DNA from: Pycnopodia helianthoides | Taxonomy: Eukaryota > Echinodermata > Asteroidea > Forcipulatida > Asteriidae | Reading direction: 5' to 3' | DNA: 64,000 nt | Assembly (NCBI GenBank): GCA_032158295.1 | Contig: CM063251.1 | Coordinates: 18,291,425-18,355,424 of the forward strand | In this document: positions 22,808 to 36,200 of the stretch, one piece after another | Position numbering within the stretch: the stretch's first letter is position 1 | How the letters are laid out: each line of letters starts with the position of its first letter | Made by a program: the position numbers and the translations under genes | The notes under the pieces: generated by a model | What the model saw: the letters and a program-made list of their open reading frames with translations, nothing else | What the model was told of the DNA's origin: nothing | The model's database searches: none

Positions 22808-23883
22808 AACATGGGGAGGGTTACATTGTATATAAACTACCACAGCATTTGGAAGGAGAGTCAAACGTTGAGAAAAAAAAACCCAAAACAATAATTGATA
22901 ACTTTTCGAATTTACATTTTTGAGCATAACTTTAAGTTTCAAGACAAATGTCTCATTCAACGAATAACTTAAATATCAAATAAAGGTAGCAGGAAACATG
23001 ATTATTGTAGTAAAACAAAGTGTTTACCCACAAACTATTTTCAAGGTGACATTTTGCCTTATGCCTATATTTACTTGATACCAGTCCTGAAAAAAATATT
23101 GCCCTTTTGAAAATAAGTCGTGAGACAACGCGGTCCACCCACAGTTTTGTATTTCCATATACCAAAAAAAAAGAAGACTAAACGTCCGAAACGTTTAACA
23201 TGTACTCTAGTTTAATGATATTTTAACAGCTGTTTTTTGTATGGGATGTCTATTGAAAACCAGATAATAGGAATTAATTCCAAGAACCAATGAAGTATCA
23301 TAACCTTTTTTTGTGAAACGTCGATTTTGTCAGAAGAGTGCCCTTTTCCTGTCTGGTAATCGTTCTTAAAAAAAACCCAGAGGTACCATATTGTAAGCCT
23401 ATAGTAGATTTTTAAAACCAAAGTTGCCCATGTTTTTGAAAAAAGGGTAAACAGCTTTTGTTTTTAAACTAAAAAACACCGTAGCACTGAATGCATTATA
23501 AAACGCGATATAACATGCTGCAGGTAAATCAAGTAAACACTGTTACAAAACGTCATCCGCATAATATTTCTGCCAATAATTTGATCATACATTCGTTCAA
23601 TACACAAATATTCAGTTAAAATATTCTTTCTGTGAATAATATTTATAAATACTCTTCGATTTTACTTATGTATATACAATATTTGTTTTGTCTTCGCTGT
23701 ATCAAATTCCTACATTCATGTATTAAATACATTCAAAGAAAAAGGCAACTGCGTTGCCGGAAACTAAAAGTTGATAAGCAAATTGTAGATAAGGTCATTT
23801 GCAAGTGAAAAAAAATACAAATTGTATAAACTATCTTTTTCGTTTGAGCTTGGAACCATCTACTATTGAGACACGTTTCGCGT
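22808..23883. other. Intergenic, no gene seen
   Basis: AT-rich sequence with only short chance ORFs. It lies between the 424-residue ORF and the 3' end of the DSL gene on the opposite strand. Confidence 0.5.
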
Positions 23884-24226
23884 ATCTTGGCCCAGCGGTC
23901 TAGCCCTCGGACTCAAGTTCTGTCACTGGCTGAATCACAGAGGGTGGGTTCGATCCCCGTCATGACGCTTATAGTTCATTGAACAAGGCACCATAATTAC
24001 TTCTCTTAATCCAGGTGTATAAAAGGGAACACAATTGAGGGCTGAGACGGCATTTTGTTTGGTTCTTCTCTCAGCGTTTATTTAAGCAGTTTGGGTTGTA
24101 TGCTTCCTCTAGTGATGGGAAAGTTTGAGAAAGGGTCCAATAATAGTGTTGTAAAGTGCATTGAAATAGCTACTAAAATATGTGCACTATGTAAGAACCT
24201 AGTATTATTATTATTATTTATATTAA
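23884..24226 (+). mobile_element. tRNA-derived SINE with (ATT)n tail
   Basis: 'tggcccagcggtctagccct' (A box) and 'gtgggttcgatccccgtc' (B box) form a tRNA-like head. A unique body follows ('aacacaattgagggctgaga'), then a tail 'ttattattattattta'. The tail ends about 70 bp before the DSL gene stop codon. Confidence 0.7.
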
Positions 24227-24297
24227 AGCTGTTTCACCCATTTGAAGTTTCCTTTGGAGAACAATTTCTCTCAAGTGATGATCGGCTTCTGTCGCCC

Positions 24298-27200
24298 TTA
24301 GACGGTTTCTTCAGGCGTTTCATCAATTTGTTCATAGTCCGGTTGACCGTCTTCTTTCCATGCCTCCATTTTATATGAGTTACCCTCCTCATTGGCCACA
24401 TCAACCTTTTGCTTTCGTTTCTTAGCCCTGTAAAAAAAAAATAATGATAATTCTCCCAAATTAGGCCTACGGTACAAGACATGCGTCTTGATGCTTTCCC
24501 GCGTTACACACAAAATACAAGTATAAGCAGCTATCCAAATGACGGGTAGCTTTGTATAAGGCGCGCGTTCACGACTGTGACTGGTCAGTGTGGATTAAGG
24601 GGCGGAGCTTGGGTCAAAGTTGAAATGTAGGGAATTTTAGTCACTGGTCTGAAGTGGTTGCGACATATATGGCTACGGCTGTTGCTAAGGGTGTTTCTAT
24701 GGGCTTATAACTATGCTTCAACGCATGCTCACATGACGATCAAGCCGCAGTCGCTAATTCGGGCCGGGACCTAGTTGATTTCAACCACATTGAGTTTGAC
24801 GTGTGCACGATTCTATTTATTCAAACCTTTTGTTTAACGCAGTTTATGGTCATGGCTCTTATGTAATAATGTTGGGAAAGTAAAACTTCGCCACGAAACA
24901 ATTGAAAGTAAAATGAATTTAACAAATCAACAAAGAAACCCCGAGAATAAGACTTGACCTCCATATCCGTTTACTTGATGTAATCATGGAATTTTGCCCA
25001 ACTGTTCATGTTATAATTAAACCTAAATAATGGTCGCACATTAATTGGGCTTAATTGGCAAACCGAGTTTCAAAAAAATAAGCATCCTCGTCCCCAAGTT
25101 TAAATTTGTTTAAATGTTATTTTAACCAATTATTTGTAAAAAAAAATTGCTATGGGTATTTTTATTTCAAGAATTCTGTACAAATAGAATTTAAGAAAAG
25201 AACAGTCATTCAATTTGATAGATAATAGTCTTCGTTGGAGTTGTTTTTCTCGTTTTCGCTACGCGCGAGACGTGGAGAGTTTATGAAAGTTCGTTCGCAA
25301 TCGAGATGGAATGATAAGATCGAATGATTATAATACTAGGTCTTCATCTAAATTACGTATACCATTAGTCAGAACAACTCTTTCTCAGCATACAATTTCT
25401 TTCACTGGACCAAAAAACTGGAACTATCTTTTACCATCGTTAACTAATTGCCCTTCAAGTACTTCGTTTAAATACAAACTAAAAACATTTCTACTAAATT
25501 CTCAAAGTAATTGATATCTTGATAGTTGGTTTAGCCGTTACCAATATCATCAATTGTTCTTTAGTTATTCATTTAATTATTGCCATTAATCTTAATTCTT
25601 AATCCTATAACTGGAGTTGTTTCTTTCTCTAAGCTGTGTCTATACTTTGTTTAAATGTTGTATATTTGATACCTGTTATAATTGATTAATTCTACAATTA
25701 GTGTTGTTTATCTTGTTTTGTATTGTTGTAACGGGCACATCCATCACAAGCTTCGGCTTTCAGGATGATGCCTCCATGTGCAAATGTGGAAATAAATGTT
25801 ATATTGATTTGAAACAAAAATACTAATGGGGAAAGGTTATACCTTACCTGCATACTAGATACACGGGTATGCTCATCAGTAGAATGCCTGACACACAAGC
25901 CAGCATTATGACGTACCAGTACTCACTTGCCCATGTCTGAAACACAATGCAATTAAAATTTATCCATTAATCTACAATTCCTTATGAAATTGAAAAATAT
26001 TTATAATTCTAACACTTTTTCAGAAATACATCATCCATTAAGAGAAGTCAACAATGCAAACTGTTTAGAAACATTGCCACTATAAACTAACTTTGCCCGA
26101 TCTTGGGGCGACCTCTCCTGTGAATGGACTGTATGACATGATGTCATCGATGACGTCATCATCCATGTCTTTCATCAGCTCAGTAACATCCGTTGGCATT
26201 AACGCAGAGCCGTTCACAATGACTAGATAGGTTACCTGTGTAACTGGTTCCCTGTAAGAGGTGAATCAAAATAAGAAAGTTTGTTTCTACTTTCATCCTT
26301 ATGACTATTTTGCTATAGTCTTTGGAATCGGACCTTCCAGGTCCAGTTTCCCAAACTGTATAAGGACAAATCTTGTTCAAAGCTAGTAAGTGTAGACTTG
26401 GCTTAAGTCGGGCCCCGTGCTTGGTCCGTCCCAAAGATTTACACTTATTTTTTACAAATCTTTATAACGCTCGCGCTGACGTCTATGTGATTCATTGATA
26501 TTTGATCACACGAACTTGGTAAGCAGTCGTTTATTTTATGTTTGGACCTCATAGTCATACCCAAGTTCATGTTTCGTTCAATAATTCGAACGAACAACCC
26601 CTTTTCATGGTTTGATAACCATTTTCCCCGTAGAAATTTAGAAACTTAAAATTTTGCTCAAAAGGTTGAATCCATTTTGCAAATAATTATTTCTTAAAAT
26701 TATGTGACGAGAAGATTGACGTTTCTTTCCCACCCTGTCGACTTCGATTCGTAGTCGTCTGTTGATACAACGACGACCTCTACCGTCGTGTACTGGCCAG
26801 TCTCATCATCCATTGATGACTTGATGAGGTTTTCTGTGTCTGTTTGAAACACCTCTGTCTCAATAGTCGATCCGTCCACTATAAGGTTATTGGAGTGAAC
26901 TTCAACGTCTGTAGAGGCAACAAGATAAAAACGAAGCATAACAAGAATGAGTGCGAATTGGAACACACAAATAAAAAACAACAAAACACTAAGTAGCTCA
27001 TCAATGTCTAGCTTGTTCTTTTTGCTCACAGTATTGAGACTTCAAGTTTAAAGCACATGGACAACATTTGATAGGCCTACATGAAATTAAAAACTTTTGA
27101 AAAATTAGGCTCAATTTGTCCTTGTAATCAAGAGAAAATCGAATTTTGGTCTCGGGAGATCAAAACTAACCGTTTTAATCAATAGCATTTCAGGAAAAAT

Positions 27201-30200
27201 AACATTCAAGGGATGTTACCACCACTGCCAGCCACCTTTATCCTAATAATAGTAATGTGCAAATCTGTAAACATTTGTTAAAAATCTTTTGTTGTGCACA
27301 CCCTCTAAGATTGGTTAGCAAAAGCATTCAAGAATTATGTGTCCTTTCACGTTTCACTTACTGTGTCAAAGTGACACGGACAGCAGGGGTCGATTTCACA
27401 AAACTCTTCCTAACTTAGGACTAGTCCTAGGCAATGCTAAGAGATAGGACTAGTCCTAAGTTAGGACCAGTACTTAGGACTAGTCCTATCTCTTAGCATT
27501 GCCCAGGACTAGTCCTAAGTTAGGAAAAGTTTTGTGAAATCGACCCCAGGAGTCGGAAAAAGTACTGTTGACCCTAATTCTGGACTTGTATCTAATTGGA
27601 CTCCAGGACGTCCTTTGACCTAATATTAATATGGACATAGGTTCCTAAGACCTGAATCAAGGACAATGTTTTGTTCGAGAACCAAATTGAACAACTTTTG
27701 CTACAGACGGCCGCAACAAATTAGTACTAGACACAAGCTCGATGGTGGTATCCAATTATTAATTACATTCCTATACACGCTTGTTAACACTTTAAAATCT
27801 GGGTTTCTTCTTTGTATATTAGCTGTTTTCAGTTCAATTCATGACAATGCTTCGTCACGACACGTCATTACGAATACAAACTTCCAATATACAATACAAT
27901 AAACTTGCCTATTTCACAATTCATCCCATAGAATTGTACATTACATAGACAGCTGTACTCCCCGTTACCCTCTCCAAGAACACATTCTCCCTGGTTCAGA
28001 CATGGGGTTGGAATGCAAGCATTTTCGATCGCCGTTTCACATTGGCTGCCTGTAAAGCCATTTTTACACGAACAACTAAAATGGAAATAAAAAAAGTGGT
28101 CTGATGAGAATTTGAATGAAAAGTCATAAGCTTGAGCAACAAGATACAGTCAAGACGCTTGGTGGCGCTGCATACTTTTTGGCCTTTTTAGTATCTATCT
28201 TTGGCTCTGACTCCAACCTCGGCTCTGTCGCTTTGTGAAAAAAATCACATAGTTTTAATATGGCAAGAAGTTGGCCTACGCTGTAGCCGAAGCCAAAGTT
28301 GTGATTTGAAAACAGACCACGTTGTTAACCTACATGTCTGCTGCCACCATGCGTTTCAAAAGCTTCAGTCCTATACCCAACATTACCTGAATGTCTCTTC
28401 CAGTGAAACACACGTAGCGTTATTGAAGCACGGGACGTCAAAGCAGTAGTCGGGTTCCAAACACTCTACTCCTTTGAACCCGGGCTTACACACACAGGAG
28501 TAGTTCCCAATGTTGTTTTGGCAGTCGGCTCTCTCAGAGCAAACACGATGATCCAACTCACATTCGTTGATGTCATCATTACATAGAAGGCCTTCGAAGC
28601 CACTTGTACATGTGCATGAAAACGATCCTATCAAATCGACACATATTCCTTCATTGAGGCATGGGTTGCTCAAGCATTCATCTATTTCTATCTCGCAACG
28701 ACTTCCTGTGAATCCCTGAGCACACAGACACTCGACCCCGTCTACCGTATCTGAACATACTCCACCGTTTTGACAAACACTCTCGGTACAGTTCGTCATC
28801 TTGATATCACAAATCTCGCCTGAAAATCCTGCCAGACAACTGCATTTGAACCCAATTATGCCATCTTCACATGTGCCATTACCACAGGGATTACTCAAAC
28901 AGTCGTTGGTATTTGTCTCGCAATACACTCCCGAATACCCGATGACACAGTCGCATAGAAACATGTTCACCAAATCGGTACAATTGCCATTGTTTTGACA
29001 GGGGTTGCTAGAACATTCGTTTACCTCTGTTTGACAGTCGAAACCCTGGTAGCCTTCAGAACACAAACATGTATACCCGGCTGTTTCATCCACACACGTT
29101 CCATTATTCTCACATGGGCCACTCATGCATTCATCAACCTCGATCTCACAAGTAGTCCCCTCAAAGCCACTAACGCATACACAAGAGAACACACCGATTG
29201 AATCAATGCAGGTGCCATTATTAAGGCAAGGATCGCTGGCACATTCGTCAACCTCCATCTCGCAGGACTCACCAACAAACCCATTTGAACAGTTGCAAAG
29301 GTATCCATTCACAATGTCAAGACAGACTGCACCATTCTGACAGGGATTACTGCCGCACTCATCCACCTCTTCATCGCAATTCACACCTGTATATCCATCG
29401 CTACACAGGCAAATATAACCATTGACCTTATCTTGACATGTTGCCGAATGTTGGCATGGAGTACTTATGCAATCATTTGTGTCAGTTTCACAGTTTTGTC
29501 CGTTGAATCCATTCGGACAGTCACATTCATATCCATTGACTCCGTCGTTGCAGGTGGCGCCATTTTGACATGGGTTACTGAAACATTCGTCGATATCTGT
29601 ACTGCACAAAACATCTTCAAATCCTGCAGCACACGTACAGTTGAAACTGTTGACAAAGTCTGTACATGTACCATTGTTCAAGCAAGGACTGCTCGCACAT
29701 TCGTCAATTTCTTCTTCGCAAAGCTGCCCGGTGAAACCATCTTGACAACTGCAGGTGAACTCATCAACCAAGTCCGAACAAGTAGCGCCATTTTGACATG
29801 GATTACTAGAACATTCATCGATATCTGTGCTGCACAGAACATCTCCAAATCCTGCTGCACACATACAGTTGAAACTGTTGACAAAGTCTGTACATGTACC
29901 ATTGTTCAAGCAAGGACTGCTCGCACATTCGTCAATTTCTTCTTCGCAAAGCTGCCCGGTGAAACCATCTTGACAACTGCAGATAAACTCATCAACCAAG
30001 TCCGAACAAGTAGCGCCATTTTGACATGGATTACTAGAACATTCATCGATATCTGTGCTGCACAGAACATCTTCAAATCCTGCTGCACACTACAGTTGAA
30101 ACGGTTGACAAAGTCTGTACATGTACCATTGTTCAAGCAAGGACTGCTCGCACATTCGTCAATTTCTTCTTCGCAAAGCTGCCCGGTGAAACCATCTTGA

Positions 30201-33200
30201 CAACTGCAGATAAACTCATCAACCAAGTCCGAACAAGTAGCGCCATTTTGACATGGATTACTAGAACACTCATCGATATCTGTGCTGCACAGAACATCTC
30301 CAAATCCTGCTGCACACATACAGTTGAAACGTTGACAAAGTCTGTACATGTACCATTGTTCAAGCAAGGACTGCTCGCACATTCGTCAATTTTTTCTTCG
30401 CAAAGCTGCCCGGTGAAACCATCTTGACAACTGCAGTAAACTCATCAACCAAGTCCGAACAAGTAGCGCCATTTTGACATGGATTACTAGAACATTCATC
30501 GATATCTGTGCTGCACAGAACATCTTCCAAATCCTGCTGCACACATACAGTTGAAACGTTGACAAAGTCTGTACATGTACCATTGTTCAAGCAAGGACTG
30601 CTCGCACATTCGTCAATTTCTTTCTCGCAAAGCTGCCCGGTGAACACCATCTTGACAACTGCAGGTGAACTCATCAACCAAGTCCGAACAAGTAGCGCCA
30701 TTTTGACATGGATTACTAGAACATTCATCGATATCTGTGCTGCACAAACATCTCCAAATCCTGCTGCACACTACAGTTGAAACTGTTGACAAAGTCTGTA
30801 CATGTACCATTGTTCAAGCAAGGACTGCTCGCACATTCGTCAATTTCTTCTTCGCAAAGCTGCCCGGTGAAACCATCTTGACAACTGCAGATAAACTCAT
30901 CAACCAAGTCCGAACAAGTAGCGCCATTTTGACATGGATTACTAGAACACTCATCGATATCTGTGCTGCACAGAACATCTCCAAATCCTGCTGCACACAT
31001 ACAGTTGAAACGGTTGACAAAGTCTGTACATGTACCATTGTTCAAGCAAGGACTGCTCGCACATTCGTCAATTTCTTCTTCGCAAAGCTGCCCGGTGAAA
31101 CCATCTTGACAACTGCAGGTGAACTCATCAACCAAGTCCGAACAAGTAGCGCCATTTTGACATGGATTACTAGAACATTCATCGATATCTGTGCTGCACA
31201 GAACATCTTCAAATCCTGCTGCACACGTACAGTTGAAACTGTTGACAAAGTCTGTACATGTACCATTGTTCAAGCAAGGACTGCTCGCACATTCGTCAAT
31301 TTCTTCTTCGCAAAGCTGCCCGGTGAAACCATCTTGACAACTGCAGGTAAACTCATCAACCAAGTCCGAACAAGTAGCGCCATTTTGACATGGATTACTA
31401 GAACATTCATCGATATCTGTGCTGCACAGAAAACATCTTGAAATCCTGCTGCACACGTACAGTTGAAACTGTTGACAAAGTCTGTACATGTACCATTGTT
31501 CAAGCAAGGACTGCTCGCACATTCGTCAATTTCCTCTTCGCAAAGCTGCCCGGTGAAACCATCTTGACAACTGCAGATAAACTCATCAACCAAGTCCGAA
31601 CAAGTAGCGCCATTTTGACACGGATTACTAGAACATTCGTCGATATCTGTGCTGCACAGAACATCTTCAAATCCTGCTGCACACGTACAGTTGAAACTGT
31701 TGACAAAGTCTGTACATGTACCATTGTTCAAGCAAGGACTGCTTGCACATTCGTCAATTTCTTCTTCGCAAAGCTGCCCGGTGAAACCATCTTGACAACT
31801 GCAGGTGAACTCATCAACCAAGTCCGAACAAGTAGCGCCATTTTGACATGGATTACTTGAACATTCATCGATATCTTTGCTGCACAAAACATCTTCGAAT
31901 CCTGCTGCACACGTACAGTTGAAACTGTTGACAAAGTCTGTACATGTACCATTGTTCAAGCAAGGACTGCTCGCACATTCGTCAATTTCTTCTTCGCAAA
32001 GCTGCCCGGTGAAACCATCTTGACAACTGCAGATAAACTCATCAACCAAGTCCGAACAAGTAGCGCCATTTTGACATGGATTACTAGAACATTCGTCGAT
32101 ATCTTTGCTGCACAGAACATCTTGAAATCCTGCTGCACACGTACAGTTGAAACTGTTGACAAAGTCTGTACATGTACCATTGTTCAAGCAAGGACTGCTC
32201 GCACATTCGTCAATTTCTTCTTCGCAAAGCTGCCCGGTGAAACCATCTTGACAACTGCAGATAAACTCATCAACCAAGTCCGAACAAGTAGCGCCATTTT
32301 GACATGGATTACTAGAACACTCATCGATATCTGTGCTGCACAGAACATCTCCAAATCCTGCTGCACACATACAGTTGAAACGGTTGACAAAGTCTGTACA
32401 TGTACCATTGTTCAAGCAAGGACTGCTTGCACATTCGTCAATTTCTTCTTCGCAAAGCTGCCCGGTGAAACCATCTTGACAACTGCAGGTGAACTCATCA
32501 ACCAAGTCCGAACAAGTAGCGCCATTTTGACATGGATTACTAGAACACTCATCGATATCTGTGCTGCACAGAACATCTCCAAATCCTGCTGCACACATAC
32601 AGTTGAAACTGTTGACAAAGTCTGTACATGTACCATTGTTCAAGCAAGGACTGCTCGCACATTCGTCAATTTCTTCTTCGCAAAGCTGCCCGGTGAAACC
32701 ATCTTGACAACTGCAGGTGAACTCATCAACCAAGTCCGAACAAGTAGCGCCATTTTGACATGGATTACTAGAACACTCATCGATATCTGTGCTGCACAGA
32801 ACATCTCCAAATCCTGCTGCACACATACAGTTGAAACGGTTGACAAAGTCTGTACATGTACCATTGTTCAAGCAAGGACTGCTCGCACATTCGTCAATTT
32901 CTTCTTCGCAAAGCTGCCCGGTGAAACCATCTTGACAACTGCAGATAAACTCATCAACCAAGTCCGAACAAGTAGCGCCATTTTGACATGGATTACTAGA
33001 ACATTCATCGATATCTGTGCTGCACAGAACATCTTCAAATCCTGCTGCACACGTACAGTTGAAACTGTTGACAAAGTCTGTACATGTACCATTGTTCAAG
33101 CAAGGACTGCTCGCACATTCGTCAATTTCCTCTTCGCAAAGCTGCCCGGTGAAACCATCTTGACAACTGCAGATAAAATCATCAACCAAGTCCGAACAAG

Positions 33201-36200
33201 TAGCGCCATTTTGACACGGATTACTAGAACATTCATCGATATCTGTGCTGCACAGAACATCTTCAAATCCTGCTGCACACGTACAGTTGAAACTGTTGAC
33301 AAAGTCTGTACATGTACCATTGTTCAGGCAAGGACTGCTCGCACATTCGTCAATTTCTTCTTCGCAAAGCTGCCCGGTGAAACCATCTTGACAACTGCAG
33401 GTGAACTCATCAACCAAGTCCGAACAAGTAGCGCCATTTTGACATGGATTACTTGAACATTCATCGATATCTTTGCTGCACAAAACATCTTCGAATCCTG
33501 CTGCACACGTACAGTTGAAACTGTTGACAAAGTCTGTACATGTACCATTGTTCAAGCAAGGACTGCTCGCACATTCGTCAATTTCTTCTTCGCAAAGCTG
33601 CCCGGTGAAACCATCTTGACAACTGCAGATAAACTCATCAACCAAGTCCGAACAAGTAGCGCCATTTTGACATGGATTACTAGAACATTCATCGATATCT
33701 GTGCTGCACAGAACATCTTGAAATCCTGCTGCACACGTACAGTTGAAACTGTTGACAAAGTCTGTACATGTACCATTGTTCAAGCAAGGACTGCTCGCAC
33801 ATTCGTCAATTTCCTCTTCGCAAAGCTGCCCGGTGAAACCATCTTGACAACTGCAGATAAACTCATCAACCAAGTCCGAACAAGTAGCGCCATTTTGACA
33901 CGGATTACTAGAACATTCATCGATATCTGTGCTGCACAGAACATCTTCAAATCCTGCTGCACACGTACAGTTGAAACTGTTGACAAAGTCTGTACATGTA
34001 CCATTGTTCAAGCAAGGACTGCTCGCACATTCGTCAATTTCCTCTTCGCAAAGCTGCCCGGTGAAACCATCTTGACAACTGCAGATAAACTCATCAACCA
34101 AGTCCGAACAAGTAGCGCCATTTTGACATGGATTACTAGAACATTCATCGATATCTGTGCTGCACAGAACATCTTCAAATCCTGCTGCACACGTACAGTT
34201 GAAACTGTTGACAAAATCTGTACATGTACCATTGTTCAGGCAAGGACTGCTCGCACATTCGTCAATTTCTTCTTCGCAAAGCTGCCCGGTGAAACCATCT
34301 TGACAACTGCAGGTGAACTCATCAACCAAGTCCGAACAAGTAGCGCCATTTTGACATGGATTACTTGAACATTCATCGATATCTTTGCTGCACAAAACAT
34401 CTTCGAATCCTGCTGCACACGTACAGTTGAAACTGTTGACAAAGTCTGTACATGTACCATTGTTCAAGCAAGGACTGCTCGCACATTCGTCAATTTCTTC
34501 TTCGCAAAGCTGCCCGGTGAAACCATCTTGACAACTGCAGGTGAACTCTTTAACCAAGTCCGAACAAGTAGCGCCATTTTGACATGGATTACTAGAACAT
34601 TCATCGATATCTTTGCTGCACAGAACATCTTCAAATCCTGCTGCACACGTACAGTTGAAACTGTTGACAAAGTCTATACATGTACCATTGTTCAAGCAAG
34701 GACTGCTCGCACATTCGTCAATTTCCTCTTCGCAAAATGTTCCAACAAACCCGCTTTGGCAGTCACATTCCATCTCATTCACTAAGTCGTTGCATGTGGC
34801 GCCATTTTGACAGGGGATGCTAGAACATTCGTCGATATCAGTGCTGCATAACACTCCATCAAATCCAGCTGCACACTGACATATGAAACCGTTCACAACA
34901 TCCACACAGGTTCCGTTATGAGTGCACGGGCTACTCCTGCATTCATCGATGACTACATCACACAATACGCCAGCGTACCCCTCCGTACAATTGCACGTGA
35001 ACTCACCAATGGCGTCTACGCAAGTGGCGTTATTTTGACATGGATTGCTGGTACATTCATCAGTATTAATGCTGCATAATACTCCTTCAAAACCTCCAGC
35101 GCAAGTACAATTGTAACCATTATTCTCATCAGAACATGCTCCTCCATTTTGACAAGGGTTACTGCTACATTCGTTAGTTTGAACTTCACAAAATTCACCT
35201 TCATATCCTGCAATACATTGGCAGTGGTGTCCATTCACCTCATCGATACAAATGCCATCATTAACACACGGGAAACTGTTACATTCATCGATATCATTTT
35301 GACATAACTCCCCATCAAAACCATCGGCACATGTGCAGACGAATTCATCTATACCATCTGAGCATGCCCCGTGACAGAACAAGGACTACTTGCACATTCA
35401 TTGATGTTGATATCACAAAGGTCCCCATCGAAACCAGGCACACATTGGCAGAAAAACGCGTTGAATAAGTCCAAGCACGTGGCGTTGTTCTGACAGGGCA
35501 CAGTCATATTCAAACATTCGTTAATTTCGTCCAGGCAGTCCGTGAGTGGGTGTTCGTAGCCGTCAATGCATTCTTTGTCTCCTGTGAGTGGATCGCATGT
35601 ATAATGACCGTAGTGGAGTCCTGGGCTTTGCAGTATGTGGCACAGTCTGAGCCGTAGAAATCGTCATCGCAGTAAAGCTTGACTTCAAAATCCAACCTGT
35701 TGAACAAAAAAAGGGTATTAACGATAAGTAAACTTTGTTTCATTCTTGATCCCAACTGTTTTCTTTGAAAACATCGGGACGAGGGGAGTGGGGGGGGGGG
35801 TACGGTAGCATGGACCGAATTGTAAAAGATACGGTATCAAAACATGTAGGTTATAGGCCTAATGTGATCTTAGCTCACGACCTCCTTTTCGCAGCTTCTT
35901 TCTGACGCAAGGCAAAATGGGGAGACCTAATATTCGCTAAAATGAATACAATATAAGAATTTAGTATTTACGGGTATACATGTAACAACCATGTAAATAA
36001 ATCTGTTTCTAGAAGCAGTGTTGGTGGTAAGGAGAATGGGTGTAGACATACAGACTCCAAATTGTTGAACAGTGTGTTCTTCTCAAATCTAATGAATAAA
36101 TATGAATATGAATATATGAATACATATGAGTATATGAATATTATTATGGATATTGTATAATTCCCTCATGCAATAGACCCTTCCCATGAAAATGTAAATT

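Noticed and set aside
29433..34785. Long plus-strand open frames antisense to the EGF array (up to 478 codons) and many 74-codon minus-strand frames
   Set aside because: The 228-bp unit is a multiple of three, so any frame open in one unit is open in all. The peptides lack cysteine patterning and mirror the real EGF frame.
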